A stretch of 58,169 bases of DNA from Agathobacter sp. Lineage in GTDB: Bacteria; Bacillota; Clostridia; Lachnospirales; Lachnospiraceae. The stretch is from contig JAFQRZ010000010.1 of NCBI GenBank assembly GCA_017409825.1, forward strand, positions 1-58,169. Reading direction: 5' to 3'. Shown here one piece after another: positions 9,000 through 16,348 of the stretch (position 1 is its first letter; each line of letters opens with the position of its first letter). Position numbers and translations under genes: made by a program. The notes beneath the pieces are model-generated. The model searched no databases and was not told the origin of the DNA. It saw only the letters and a program-made list of their open reading frames with translations.

Positions 9000-9491
9000 T
9001 TATGATTCTATCAATTCATTCATCTCTATTCTATCCGGATACGTCACGCCAACATAAACCCTGTCGGTAAATCGCCCTTCCTTACAATAATGCTCCATTA
9101 CATACTTCGCAGTAACTGGCATTTCTAACGCCGCTATTTCATCCAACGGAAACCATTTGCATTCCCCCTCGTTCGAATGCAAATTCTCGTCAATATAATC
9201 CTTTAATTCCGCAAAGAAATAATAGTTCTGTCGAATTTCTCCTTTTGTATTTCTTAAAGCAACATAACGTAATCGCAAATCTTCTACATCTTCCAAAGAT
9301 AAGCCTAATTCTTCTTTTAGTTCCCTTATCACACACGCCTTTGCATCATTTAACTCATCCTTCTCAAAATGCCCACCTGCCGAAGCCGTCCAGACATTAT
9401 TTACCACTTTGCCACCTTGCCTGTATAAAAGTAAAATCTTATCTCCTTTTAAAAGATAGATTCCAGTCATATTTCTTAATTTGCCTTGCAT
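9000..9491 (-). CDS. Nudix hydrolase (MutT-like)
   Basis: This 163-residue protein carries a complete Nudix box, starting GGHFEKDELNDAKACV and ending RELKEELGL, with the G-x5-E-x7-REUxEExGU pattern near residues 38-62. It should hydrolyse a nucleoside diphosphate linked to another group, but the substrate cannot be read from sequence. An ATG lies 12 bases upstream at 9503, but GGAGG sits on top of it and is well spaced from the ATG at 9491, which I use as start. The gene follows the reductase-like gene almost directly. Confidence 0.9.
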   Translation of the reverse strand: MQGKLRNMTGIYLLKGDKILLLYRQGGKVVNNVWTASAGGHFEKDELNDAKACVIRELKEELGLSLEDVEDLRLRYVALRNTKGEIRQNYYFFAELKDYIDENLHSNEGECKWFPLDEIAALEMPVTAKYVMEHYCKEGRFTDRVYVGVTYPDRIEMNELIES

Positions 9492-9503
9492 AACAACCTC
9501 CAT

Positions 9504-10034
9504 CTATTGCCTAATAAAACTGTCTATTCTTTTCTTTATTTCTTCCACTTCCAGTATTTTATCTCCCATCGTTTGTCCATACTTATGTCTTTCAATACCT
9601 AACACACGATGATTAAATTCTGTGCCCTCAAACCATTTCTCAAAACATGGAAGAAAATCTGGAGTCTTGTTTCTTTCTCCATAAACACCTATAATATACA
9701 ATTTCGAAACGATTGCTTCATAACTTTCTTCATTGTGCATAAAGAAATCCTGACTTCGTTCATTCAATTTAAAATAAAGTGATGTTGGGTTCCCACAATA
9801 CATAGGAACAATGAAAAAGATTTTTTCATAATTCACCATGCTTTCAAACAAGTTATATATATCATCCTCACGATATTTACACACATCTTCAAAGCACTCA
9901 TATCTGCATCCACTACAATCATGAACCTTTAAATCTCTAAAACAAATGATAGCATCTCCCTCAGTAGCAATGAATTTTGAAATGTTATCACAATTTCCAT
10001 TCTCCCTACCCGAAAAACTAATTATAAGATTCAT
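9504..10034 (-). CDS. Flavodoxin-like NAD(P)H-dependent FMN reductase family protein
   Basis: A protein of about 176 residues that begins MNLIISFSGRENGNCDNISK, the phosphate-binding loop of the flavodoxin-like reductase fold. It continues with a Cys-rich stretch DCSGCRYECFEDVCKY (after residue 40) and FFIVPMYCGNPTSLYFKLNE. Cysteines of this kind occur in iron-sulfur flavoproteins, but the spacing does not prove a cluster here. A TTG start 15 bases upstream is possible; neither start has a well-placed ribosome-binding site. It is cotranscribed with the Nudix gene. Physiological electron acceptor unknown. Confidence 0.78.
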   Translation of the reverse strand: MNLIISFSGRENGNCDNISKFIATEGDAIICFRDLKVHDCSGCRYECFEDVCKYREDDIYNLFESMVNYEKIFFIVPMYCGNPTSLYFKLNERSQDFFMHNEESYEAIVSKLYIIGVYGERNKTPDFLPCFEKWFEGTEFNHRVLGIERHKYGQTMGDKILEVEEIKKRIDSFIRQ

Positions 10035-10055
10035 AGCTTTATGTATCAACCTTTC

Positions 10056-10148
10056 TTAAAACATATTTATGTTCTCTCCCAAAACAGCTTTCATTTCCTC
10101 AAAAGTAAGTAATTGCATCCCCCTTCGTTCTCCTAAAAAATTTTGCAT
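10056..10148 (-). CDS. Possible 30-residue small ORF
   Basis: An ATG-started frame of 30 codons between the broken deaminase and the reductase. It reads MQNFLGERRG followed by MQLLTFEEMKAVLGENINMF. The second Met has a GGGGG run just upstream and would give a 20-residue peptide. The segment LLTFEEMKAVLG recalls the acidic part of double-glycine leader peptides, but there is no GG and no core peptide. A remnant of a longer gene is at least as likely. Confidence 0.22.
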   Translation of the reverse strand: MQNFLGERRGMQLLTFEEMKAVLGENINMF

Positions 10149-10154
10149 AACAGA

Positions 10155-10592
10155 TTACTGATTGTCATATTCTTCCCTTTCGAATTTTGGAAAGGCATTG
10201 CCCCAATAATGATGTGACAATTCATCCAGTGTTTTGAATATAATCTCATTATTGGGGTTGGTGATTGCTATTTTGACATTACCACCCCAATATCTAAACC
10301 TTTCTTGGCATATACCACATGCGGTCAAAATTTTAAAATCGTCATTTTCGCTATCCCTCGAAACACATAATGAATGTGTAATTCGCAAATTCAACTTTTG
10401 TGCTTCACACATTGCTCCCGTTTCCATGCACAAGCCTGCTCCTGCGTTGAAAGACTCTAACGCGACAGATGTCAAATACTATTGGTCTTCTGTAAAAATA
10501 ACAGCGCACCCACCCCAGCCACTCGGAAATCTTTTATTGACGAAATCTGTGGCTTTTTGGTACATTTGCAATCCAATTTCAATATCATTCAT
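10155..10592 (-). pseudogene. Cytidine deaminase-like gene with an in-frame amber codon
   Basis: The frame starts at ATG 10592 and reads 37 codons, ending VIFTEDQ, then meets TAG at 10479-10481. It continues in the same frame for 108 codons (YLTSVALESFNAGAGLC onward) to 10155. The downstream part keeps the zinc-site elements of the cytidine deaminase fold: ETGAMCEAQ (Cys and catalytic Glu) and TACGICQERF (two Cys). Joined, it would be a normal-length deaminase of about 145 residues acting on free nucleosides. One base change separates it from an intact gene, so it is either a young pseudogene, a sequencing error or, less likely, read through. A TTG just after the stop could restart a truncated product. 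Confidence 0.85.
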
Positions 10593-10677
10593 AGGCACTA
10601 ACTCCTTGCAAAATTCATAACTATTTATTTCATTATACCCCTAATCCCCAACAAAAGAAACTCCCCTTTTACGAAAA

Positions 10678-11076
10678 CCAGTATGGTATCGAAGGACTCT
10701 CTCCCTTTTCGTAATCTTACAAAATTCTCGGTGGAAGCGGAACCTCATACATTTCAATAAAAATTGCTGTGCCACAATGTATTTCTCCCGATTTGCGAGA
10801 ACATGTACTTTTTCTTAGCACTTTGCACAATAACAAGCAATTCGCTGATACGACGTCAGCGAAAGGAGCCTTTGAGCCAAGGATGGCGAATTGGCTCCGA
10901 TTGCGTAATATTTATATACCTCACATCAAAGTGCTTAGAAAAAGTAATGTTCGAGAACGAGGAAGAAATACATTGTGACACAGCAATTTTCTAATGCAAA
11001 AGAATAAGTTCCGCTCCCGCCGAGGATTATAGAAGAACATGAAAAAAGGGAGTGTCCTTCGACACTCCCATACTGG
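10678..11076. repeat. ~400-bp long inverted repeat with internal hairpins
   Basis: The left arm (10678-10826) is an imperfect inverted copy of the right arm (10926-11076), about three quarters identical by eye over ~149 bp. CCAGTATGG at 10678-10686 matches CCATACTGG at 11068-11076, directly after the khpA stop, and the khpA terminator itself is part of the right arm. The ~100-bp centre folds again: GCAAT (10837-10841) with ATTGC (10900-10904), TTCGCTG (10841-10847) with CAGCGAA (10857-10863), and GGAGCC (10865-10870) with GGCTCC (10893-10898). No convincing protein is encoded. The stretch from 10593 to 10677 shows nothing further. Confidence 0.75.
11042..11069 (-). terminator. Terminator after khpA
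   Basis: GGGAGTGTC (11048-11056) pairs with GACACTCCC (11061-11069), with six T following on the minus strand. It ends the ylxM-ffh-rpsP-khpA operon. Confidence 0.92.
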
Positions 11077-11322
11077 CTACTGCATAATTTCTACAACAAC
11101 CTTTTTGTCTTCTTTAGAGGCTGCGGCCTTTACAACAGAACGGATTGCTTTTGCAATACGACCCTGTTTACCGATTACTTTGCCCATGTCAGACTGTGCA
11201 ACACGCAATTCCAAAACGATAGCTCTGTCTGTTTCTGTTTCTGTAACTACGACTTCATCAGGACAATCCACGAGCGCTTTGGCAATTACTTCCACTAATT
11301 CTTTCATTGCGCTACCTCTCAA
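11077..11322 (-). CDS. khpA: KH-domain RNA-binding protein KhpA (YlqC)
   Basis: This 81-residue single KH-domain protein has the RNA-binding loop GKVIGKQGRIAKAIR (about 47-61), in the usual form GxxGxxG. KhpA works with KhpB/Jag as a small RNA chaperone that influences cell-wall growth in Gram-positive bacteria. It follows rpsP by a few bases, as in Bacillus (rpsP-ylqC). A strong terminator follows directly, so rimM-trmD-rplS are not cotranscribed with it here. Confidence 0.93.
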   Translation of the reverse strand: MRGSAMKELVEVIAKALVDCPDEVVVTETETDRAIVLELRVAQSDMGKVIGKQGRIAKAIRSVVKAAASKEDKKVVVEIMQ

Positions 11323-11325
11323 ATC

Positions 11326-11571
11326 TTATTTTGTGATACCTGTTGCTTTGAAGATTCTTGCAACTGTTTCTGTTGGCTGAGCACCGTTTGCTAACCATTT
11401 TTTAGCTGCTTCTTCATCTACGTGATATTCAGCTGGTTTCTTCATTGGATCGTATGTTCCGATTTCATCGATGCAACGACCATCTCTTGGTGATCTAGAA
11501 TCTGCTACTACGATTCTGTAGAAAGGTGCTTTTTTCTGTCCCATTCTTCTTAATCTGATTTTAACTGCCAT
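11326..11571 (-). CDS. rpsP: 30S ribosomal protein S16
   Basis: This 81-residue protein is a standard S16, a primary assembly protein of the small subunit. It starts [20 protein letters not shown], followed by [12 protein letters not shown] and IGTYDP, the hallmark segments of the family. A good ribosome-binding site (AGGAGG) precedes the ATG. It lies between ffh and khpA in the conserved SRP operon. Confidence 0.98.
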   Translation of the reverse strand: MAVKIRLRRMGQKKAPFYRIVVADSRSPRDGRCIDEIGTYDPMKKPAEYHVDEEAAKKWLANGAQPTETVARIFKATGITK

Positions 11572-11657
11572 TTTTGTTTCCTCCTAGGATAAAATAATAA
11601 ATTTGTTAACATATTTATTTAAAACCGTTGTCTATTCAACAGATTTTAACAAGTTAA

Positions 11658-13013
11658 TTAAAAGGGAAAGTTTCCATTAAAGGGTCTTCTTTTTCCTCTT
11701 CTGCCGCCCATCATACCAGGCATTTTCTTCATCATCTTCTGCATCTGTTCAAACTGCTTTACCAGTCTGTTTACTTCTGCGATATCAACGCCGGCACCTT
11801 TTGCAATACGATGCTTACGGCTTGGATTCATCAGCTTTGGATTCTGACGTTCCTCGATGGTCATGGACTGGATAATCGCTTCGGTACGTGCCATCTGCTT
11901 TTCTGCAGCTTCTGTATCGACATCTGGCATCTTGCCCAGACCCATACCTGGCATCATACTCATCATCGCTGACATACCGCCCATTTTCTTCATCTGACTC
12001 ATGGATTCTAAGTACATCTCATAGTCAAACTGATTCTTACGCATCTTCTGCTCGATTTTCTTCGCAGCTTCCTCGTCGATGTTTTCCTGTGCTTTTTCAA
12101 TCATGGTAAGCACATCGCCCATACCAAGGATTCGAGATGCCATACGGTCTGGATAGAACTGTTCCAAATCAGAAAGCTTCTCACCCATACCAGCATAAAG
12201 AATTGGCTTTCCAGTTACAGCTCTAATCGAAAGTGCCGCACCGCCTCGGGTATCACCATCTAACTTGGTGAGAACCACACCATCAATGCCAATCTTCTCA
12301 TCGAAAGTCTCCGCTACATTTACCGCATCCTGACCTGTCATAGCATCTACAACTAAAATAGTCTGGAAAGCTTCGGTAGCCGCTTTTATTTCAACCAATT
12401 CAGCCATCATTTCTTCATCTACATGAAGACGACCAGCCGTATCGATGAATAACACATTAAATTCATTTTTCTTTGCATATTCTACTGCAGCTTTGGCGAT
12501 ATTTACTGGTTTCTCGGAAGTGCCCATTTCAAAGACTTCCACACCCATTTTCTCACCATTGATTTTCAACTGTTCAATCGCCGCTGGACGATAAACGTCA
12601 CAGGCTGCAAGCAAGCTCTTCTTGCCTTTGGTCTTGAACTTTCCTGCAAGCTTAGCGGTAGTAGTGGTTTTACCAGCACCCTGAAGACCAACCATCATGA
12701 TGATTGTAAGTGCCTTACCTGGCTGGAAGGAAATCTCCGTGGTTTCAGAACCCATGAGTTTGACCATTTCCTCATTTACAATCTTGATAACCATCTGACC
12801 TGGATTCAAACCGTTCATTACATCCTGACCGATTGCTCGCTCCTGAACATCCTTGATGAACTGCTTTACTACACGGAAGTTTACGTCGGCTTCCAAAAGA
12901 GCCAGCTTTACTTCCTTCATAGCAACCTTTACATCATCTTCCGTCAAACGACCCTTGCCACGCAGGTTTTTGAATACGTTCTGCAGTTTTTCCGTTAAAC
13001 TGTCAAATGCCAT
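11658..13013 (-). CDS. ffh: Signal recognition particle GTPase Ffh
   Basis: This 451-residue protein has the full SRP54 layout: N domain (1-90), G domain with P-loop GLQGAGKTTTTAKLA (about 109-123), DTAGRL, and TKLDGDTRGGAAL, and a Met-rich M domain (300-440) that ends in a basic RRGKRR tail. It binds signal sequences and 4.5S RNA and docks with FtsY, which is encoded about 2.4 kb upstream. The start ATG follows the ylxM stop by one base, indicating translational coupling. Confidence 0.98.
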   Translation of the reverse strand: MAFDSLTEKLQNVFKNLRGKGRLTEDDVKVAMKEVKLALLEADVNFRVVKQFIKDVQERAIGQDVMNGLNPGQMVIKIVNEEMVKLMGSETTEISFQPGKALTIIMMVGLQGAGKTTTTAKLAGKFKTKGKKSLLAACDVYRPAAIEQLKINGEKMGVEVFEMGTSEKPVNIAKAAVEYAKKNEFNVLFIDTAGRLHVDEEMMAELVEIKAATEAFQTILVVDAMTGQDAVNVAETFDEKIGIDGVVLTKLDGDTRGGAALSIRAVTGKPILYAGMGEKLSDLEQFYPDRMASRILGMGDVLTMIEKAQENIDEEAAKKIEQKMRKNQFDYEMYLESMSQMKKMGGMSAMMSMMPGMGLGKMPDVDTEAAEKQMARTEAIIQSMTIEERQNPKLMNPSRKHRIAKGAGVDIAEVNRLVKQFEQMQKMMKKMPGMMGGRRGKRRPFNGNFPF

Positions 13014-13014
13014 A

Positions 13015-13359
13015 TTATAACTCCTCTAAAATTTGGTTAGAGATGATTTCGATATCATTTAAGATGTTTTCATCATTTGATTCCTTACACTGTTTCGCCA
13101 GCTCATGAATCTGTGCAACATCTTCTTTTATATGCAAGAACTTTTCTACTAAATGAAGCTTGTCTTCATAGTCCTGCAGTTTCTTACTGCAACGCTTCAC
13201 CAAATCATGCACTCCCTGACGGCTGATGCCCTCTTCTGCAGCAATCTCACCTAGTGACAAATCATTCAAAACAAAGTCTTCGTAAATCTGTCTCTGATGT
13301 TCATTTAAAAGTTCGCCATAAAAGTCATACAAATACGCAAGTTCTATCTTTGATTCCAT
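13015..13359 (-). CDS. ylxM: YlxM/p13 SRP-associated helix-turn-helix protein
   Basis: This 114-residue protein has a sigma-70 region 4-like helix-turn-helix: [25 protein letters not shown] spans about 26-50. It is the usual partner gene of ffh in Firmicutes. In streptococci YlxM stimulates SRP function rather than acting as a classical repressor. It is first in the ylxM-ffh-rpsP-khpA operon. A terminator lies upstream, and the 60 bp before the start must carry the promoter, though I could not assign its boxes. Confidence 0.93.
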   Translation of the reverse strand: MESKIELAYLYDFYGELLNEHQRQIYEDFVLNDLSLGEIAAEEGISRQGVHDLVKRCSKKLQDYEDKLHLVEKFLHIKEDVAQIHELAKQCKESNDENILNDIEIISNQILEEL

Positions 13360-13422
13360 ATCTGCTCCTATGTGTCAAGTATAATTTCTTTACACTCTTA
13401 CACACCTTTGCTAGAGTAACAT

Positions 13423-13462
13423 AAAAAAAGGCGAGTGTCAACCAAAAAAACTTGACGCTCGC
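13423..13462 (-). terminator. Terminator after the lipoprotein gene
   Basis: GCGAGTGTCAA (13431-13441) pairs with TTGACGCTCGC (13452-13462), allowing one G-T pair. On the minus strand the stem is followed by seven T. It ends the transcript of the lipoprotein at 13484-14119. Confidence 0.9.
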
Positions 13463-13483
13463 TATGTTTTTTCTAAAAAACAA

Positions 13484-14119
13484 TTATTTTGCTTTTTCGC
13501 ACATAATAAAAAGGGTAAAATTATCTCCATGAATCGTGATATTCAAATTTTTCCCTTTAAATCCATATTCCATAGATTCATACTCTTCCTCTGTATGATA
13601 CAAACGAAGCTCTTTATCCACTGGAGTCGTATAGGTTCCTTTCATCTTAGAAAGTCTATCTAAGGTAGAATTGGTGATATCCGTCATACCTTCAATCATC
13701 TTATCGATTCCGGTTTCCTTATAGATATGTTCCAAATAAGCTTCCTCTGTCATACCAGATTCATAAATCGCTTCTTCCAAAGTCATATCCATAGATGCCA
13801 AACCAGCTGTCCAGTAGCCTTCCGCAATAGCTTCCATACCTTCTGCGAAATTTTCATTAAAGGCATCAATTGATTCCTGTTGTACTTCTATCGCCATCTG
13901 ACCTTCCACAAAGGAAATATCCATTACAAATACCAAATCCTCAAAATCGGTATAGCTAGCCAAATCAGGGTGTGCAGCTTTGATACCATCCTCAAACTGT
14001 TTGGTAACATCCAAGGAACCAACCCATTTCCCCTCTAAGGATTGACTATTGTTACCACATGCAGCGAGCATCATAGTCATCGCTAACACTATTGTTAATA
14101 ATATACCTCTTTTTTTCAT
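13484..14119 (-). CDS. Hypothetical lipoprotein
   Basis: This 211-residue protein begins with a lipoprotein signal peptide, MKKRGILLTIVLAMTMMLAAC, with the lipobox LAAC at residues 18-21. The mature part starts GNNSQSLEGKWVGSLDVT. The GKWxG opening and a later KMKGTYT-like strand resemble small lipocalin-like or DUF-type lipoproteins common in Lachnospiraceae, and the middle is acidic and helical. I cannot assign a function. It is placed between ilvA and the SRP operon with its own terminator. Confidence 0.8.
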   Translation of the reverse strand: MKKRGILLTIVLAMTMMLAACGNNSQSLEGKWVGSLDVTKQFEDGIKAAHPDLASYTDFEDLVFVMDISFVEGQMAIEVQQESIDAFNENFAEGMEAIAEGYWTAGLASMDMTLEEAIYESGMTEEAYLEHIYKETGIDKMIEGMTDITNSTLDRLSKMKGTYTTPVDKELRLYHTEEEYESMEYGFKGKNLNITIHGDNFTLFIMCEKAK

Positions 14120-14194
14120 TTCAAATCCTCCACTACGAAAATAAGAACATCCCTAATTATTTTAACATATCTATACCACTTTTGACAAATGAAT

Positions 14195-15406
14195 TTAGAT
14201 AGAAGTGCGCACAACTTTTGGCTGATATCCACCTACTTCTAACTGTTTCAAAATCTGTTTCTTATGTTCTGTTCCAAAGCTTTCCATTGTAATACGAAGT
14301 TCTACCACGTCATTACGGTTGGTAGATACGAACTGGTTATGTTCGAGTTTAATTACGTTACCTTGTTCTTTTGCAATTACATCAGCAACCTGAGATAACT
14401 GACCTGGCTTATCTGGCAACAATACTGAAACAGTAAAGATTCTGTCTCTAAAGATAAGTCCCTGCTGCACCACTGAAGACATGGTGATAATATCCATATT
14501 TCCACCACTTAAGATGGAAACCACTCTCTTATCCTTGACATCCAAATGCTTCAAAGCCGCCACAGTCAATAAACCTGAGTTTTCCACTACCATCTTATGA
14601 TTTTCTACCATATCAAGGAAGGAACCGATGAGCTCATCATCCTCTACCGTGATGATATCGTCCAAATTCTCCTGAATATATGGAAAAATCATACTGCCTG
14701 GCGTTTTTACAGCCGTACCATCTGCGATTGTGTTTACATTTGGCAAGGTTGTAACCTTACCAGACGCCAATGAACTCTGCATACAGTTAGCCCCTGCTGG
14801 CTCTACACCTATAACTTTAATCTTTGGATTCAAAAGCTTTGCCAGGGTAGCAACACCTGCTGCAAGTCCACCGCCTCCGATTGGCACCAAAATATATTCT
14901 ACCAATGGAAGTTCTTTAAAGATTTCCATCGCAATACTTGCCTGACCAGTTGCCACATCCAAATCATCGAATGGATGAATAAACGTGTATCCTTCTTTTT
15001 CTGCTAATTCAAGTGCATGTGCACATGCTTCATCATACACATCTCCGTGTAAAATAACCTCCGCGCCATAGCTTTTGGTACGATTAATTTTGATAAGTGG
15101 TGTACCAGTTGGCATAACGATAACAGCCTTACAGCCATAACGCTTTGCCGCATAAGCAACACCCTGTGCATGATTTCCAGCAGATGCTGTAATCAAACCT
15201 TTGCTTCTTTCTTCTGCTGTCAAAGTACTAATCTTATAATATGCACCACGCACCTTATAGGCGCCTGTCAACTGAAGATTTTCTGGCTTCAAATACACCT
15301 TATTTCCAGTCTGGTTACTTAAAAACTCACTGTAAATCAGTTTCGTTTCCAGTGTAACCTCTTTTACTTTTTCACTTGCTTCTTCAAATTTATTTAATGT
15401 CAACAT
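14195..15406 (-). CDS. ilvA: Threonine ammonia-lyase (threonine dehydratase)
   Basis: This 403-residue PLP enzyme deaminates threonine to 2-oxobutanoate. Visible are the PLP-lysine segment LTGAYKVRGAYYKI (about 47-60), SAGNHAQGVAYAA (75-87), the glycine-rich phosphate-binding loop PIGGGGLAAGVA (about 175-186), and a C-terminal ACT domain (about 325-400). The length fits the single-ACT group that is used for either catabolism or isoleucine synthesis; no other isoleucine genes are near. It follows ftsY closely and probably ends the plsX-to-ilvA transcript. Confidence 0.94.
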   Translation of the reverse strand: MLTLNKFEEASEKVKEVTLETKLIYSEFLSNQTGNKVYLKPENLQLTGAYKVRGAYYKISTLTAEERSKGLITASAGNHAQGVAYAAKRYGCKAVIVMPTGTPLIKINRTKSYGAEVILHGDVYDEACAHALELAEKEGYTFIHPFDDLDVATGQASIAMEIFKELPLVEYILVPIGGGGLAAGVATLAKLLNPKIKVIGVEPAGANCMQSSLASGKVTTLPNVNTIADGTAVKTPGSMIFPYIQENLDDIITVEDDELIGSFLDMVENHKMVVENSGLLTVAALKHLDVKDKRVVSILSGGNMDIITMSSVVQQGLIFRDRIFTVSVLLPDKPGQLSQVADVIAKEQGNVIKLEHNQFVSTNRNDVVELRITMESFGTEHKKQILKQLEVGGYQPKVVRTSI

Positions 15407-15418
15407 AGAAGACTCTCC

Positions 15419-16336
15419 TTACTGCTCTGTTGTAAATAAAGCATTTACGAATTCATCGGAATCAAACTTCTGTAAATCGTCAATACTTTCGCCCACACCG
15501 ATATATTTTACTGGCACACCAAGTTCCGACTGAATTGCAACTGCAATACCGCCTTTTGCTGTACCATCCATCTTAGTGAGAACGATGCCCGAAATCCCTG
15601 CAACCTCAGCAAATTCCTTTGCCTGCACTAAGGCATTCTGACCTGTTGTGGCATCCAAGACAATCAATGTCTCTCTATAGGCATCTGGATATTCTCTTTC
15701 CAGAATACGATTGATTTTGCCTAACTCATTCATGAGATTTTTCTTATTGTGTAGTCTTCCTGCTGTATCTACAATTAATACATCCGCATTTCTTGCTTTT
15801 GCTGCAGCTGTTGCATCATAAACGACTGCACCTGGATCCGAACCTTCTGGACCGCCAATCATATCTACACCCGAACGATTCGCCCATTCCTTCAACTGCT
15901 CACCCGCAGCCGCACGGAAGGTATCTGCACCTGCAATGACAACCTTTTTTCCCTGTGCTTTGAATTTTCCAGCCAGTTTGCCAACCGTTGTCGTTTTTCC
16001 TACACCATTTACTCCAATAACCAAAAGAACGGATTTTTCTTCCTCGAAACGATATGCCGTTTCTTCTACCTTCATCTGTTCTTTGATACTGTCGATTAAA
16101 AACTGCTTACAGTCTGCAGGTTCTTTGATGTGGTTTTCTTTCACTTTTCTACGAAGGTCTTCTAAAATATTCTCTGTCGCATGCACGCCCAAGTCGCCCA
16201 TGATTAAGATTTCCTCTAACTCTTCATAAAAATCATCATCAATATTGGAAAATCCGCTAAAAATTGCATCAATTCCCGAAACGATATTATTTCTGGTTTT
16301 TGTCAAGCCCTGTACCAGGCGGTCAAAAAATCCCAT
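15419..16336 (-). CDS. ftsY: SRP receptor FtsY
   Basis: This 305-residue protein contains the SRP-type NG domain: GVNGVGKTTTVGKLAGKF (about 109-126), DTFRAAAGEQL, DTAGRLHNK, and TKMDGTAKGG. Unlike the E. coli protein it has almost no acidic A domain, as is usual in Firmicutes. It recruits Ffh-ribosome complexes to the membrane. It lies 12 bp after smc, in the conserved rnc-smc-ftsY order. Confidence 0.97.
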   Translation of the reverse strand: MGFFDRLVQGLTKTRNNIVSGIDAIFSGFSNIDDDFYEELEEILIMGDLGVHATENILEDLRRKVKENHIKEPADCKQFLIDSIKEQMKVEETAYRFEEEKSVLLVIGVNGVGKTTTVGKLAGKFKAQGKKVVIAGADTFRAAAGEQLKEWANRSGVDMIGGPEGSDPGAVVYDATAAAKARNADVLIVDTAGRLHNKKNLMNELGKINRILEREYPDAYRETLIVLDATTGQNALVQAKEFAEVAGISGIVLTKMDGTAKGGIAVAIQSELGVPVKYIGVGESIDDLQKFDSDEFVNALFTTEQ

Positions 16337-16348
16337 ATTACTTCCTCA

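Noticed and set aside
10764-10994. Plus-strand frames inside the long inverted repeat
   Set aside because: They cross the paired arms and loop, their sequence is dictated by the palindrome, and no known protein pattern is seen.
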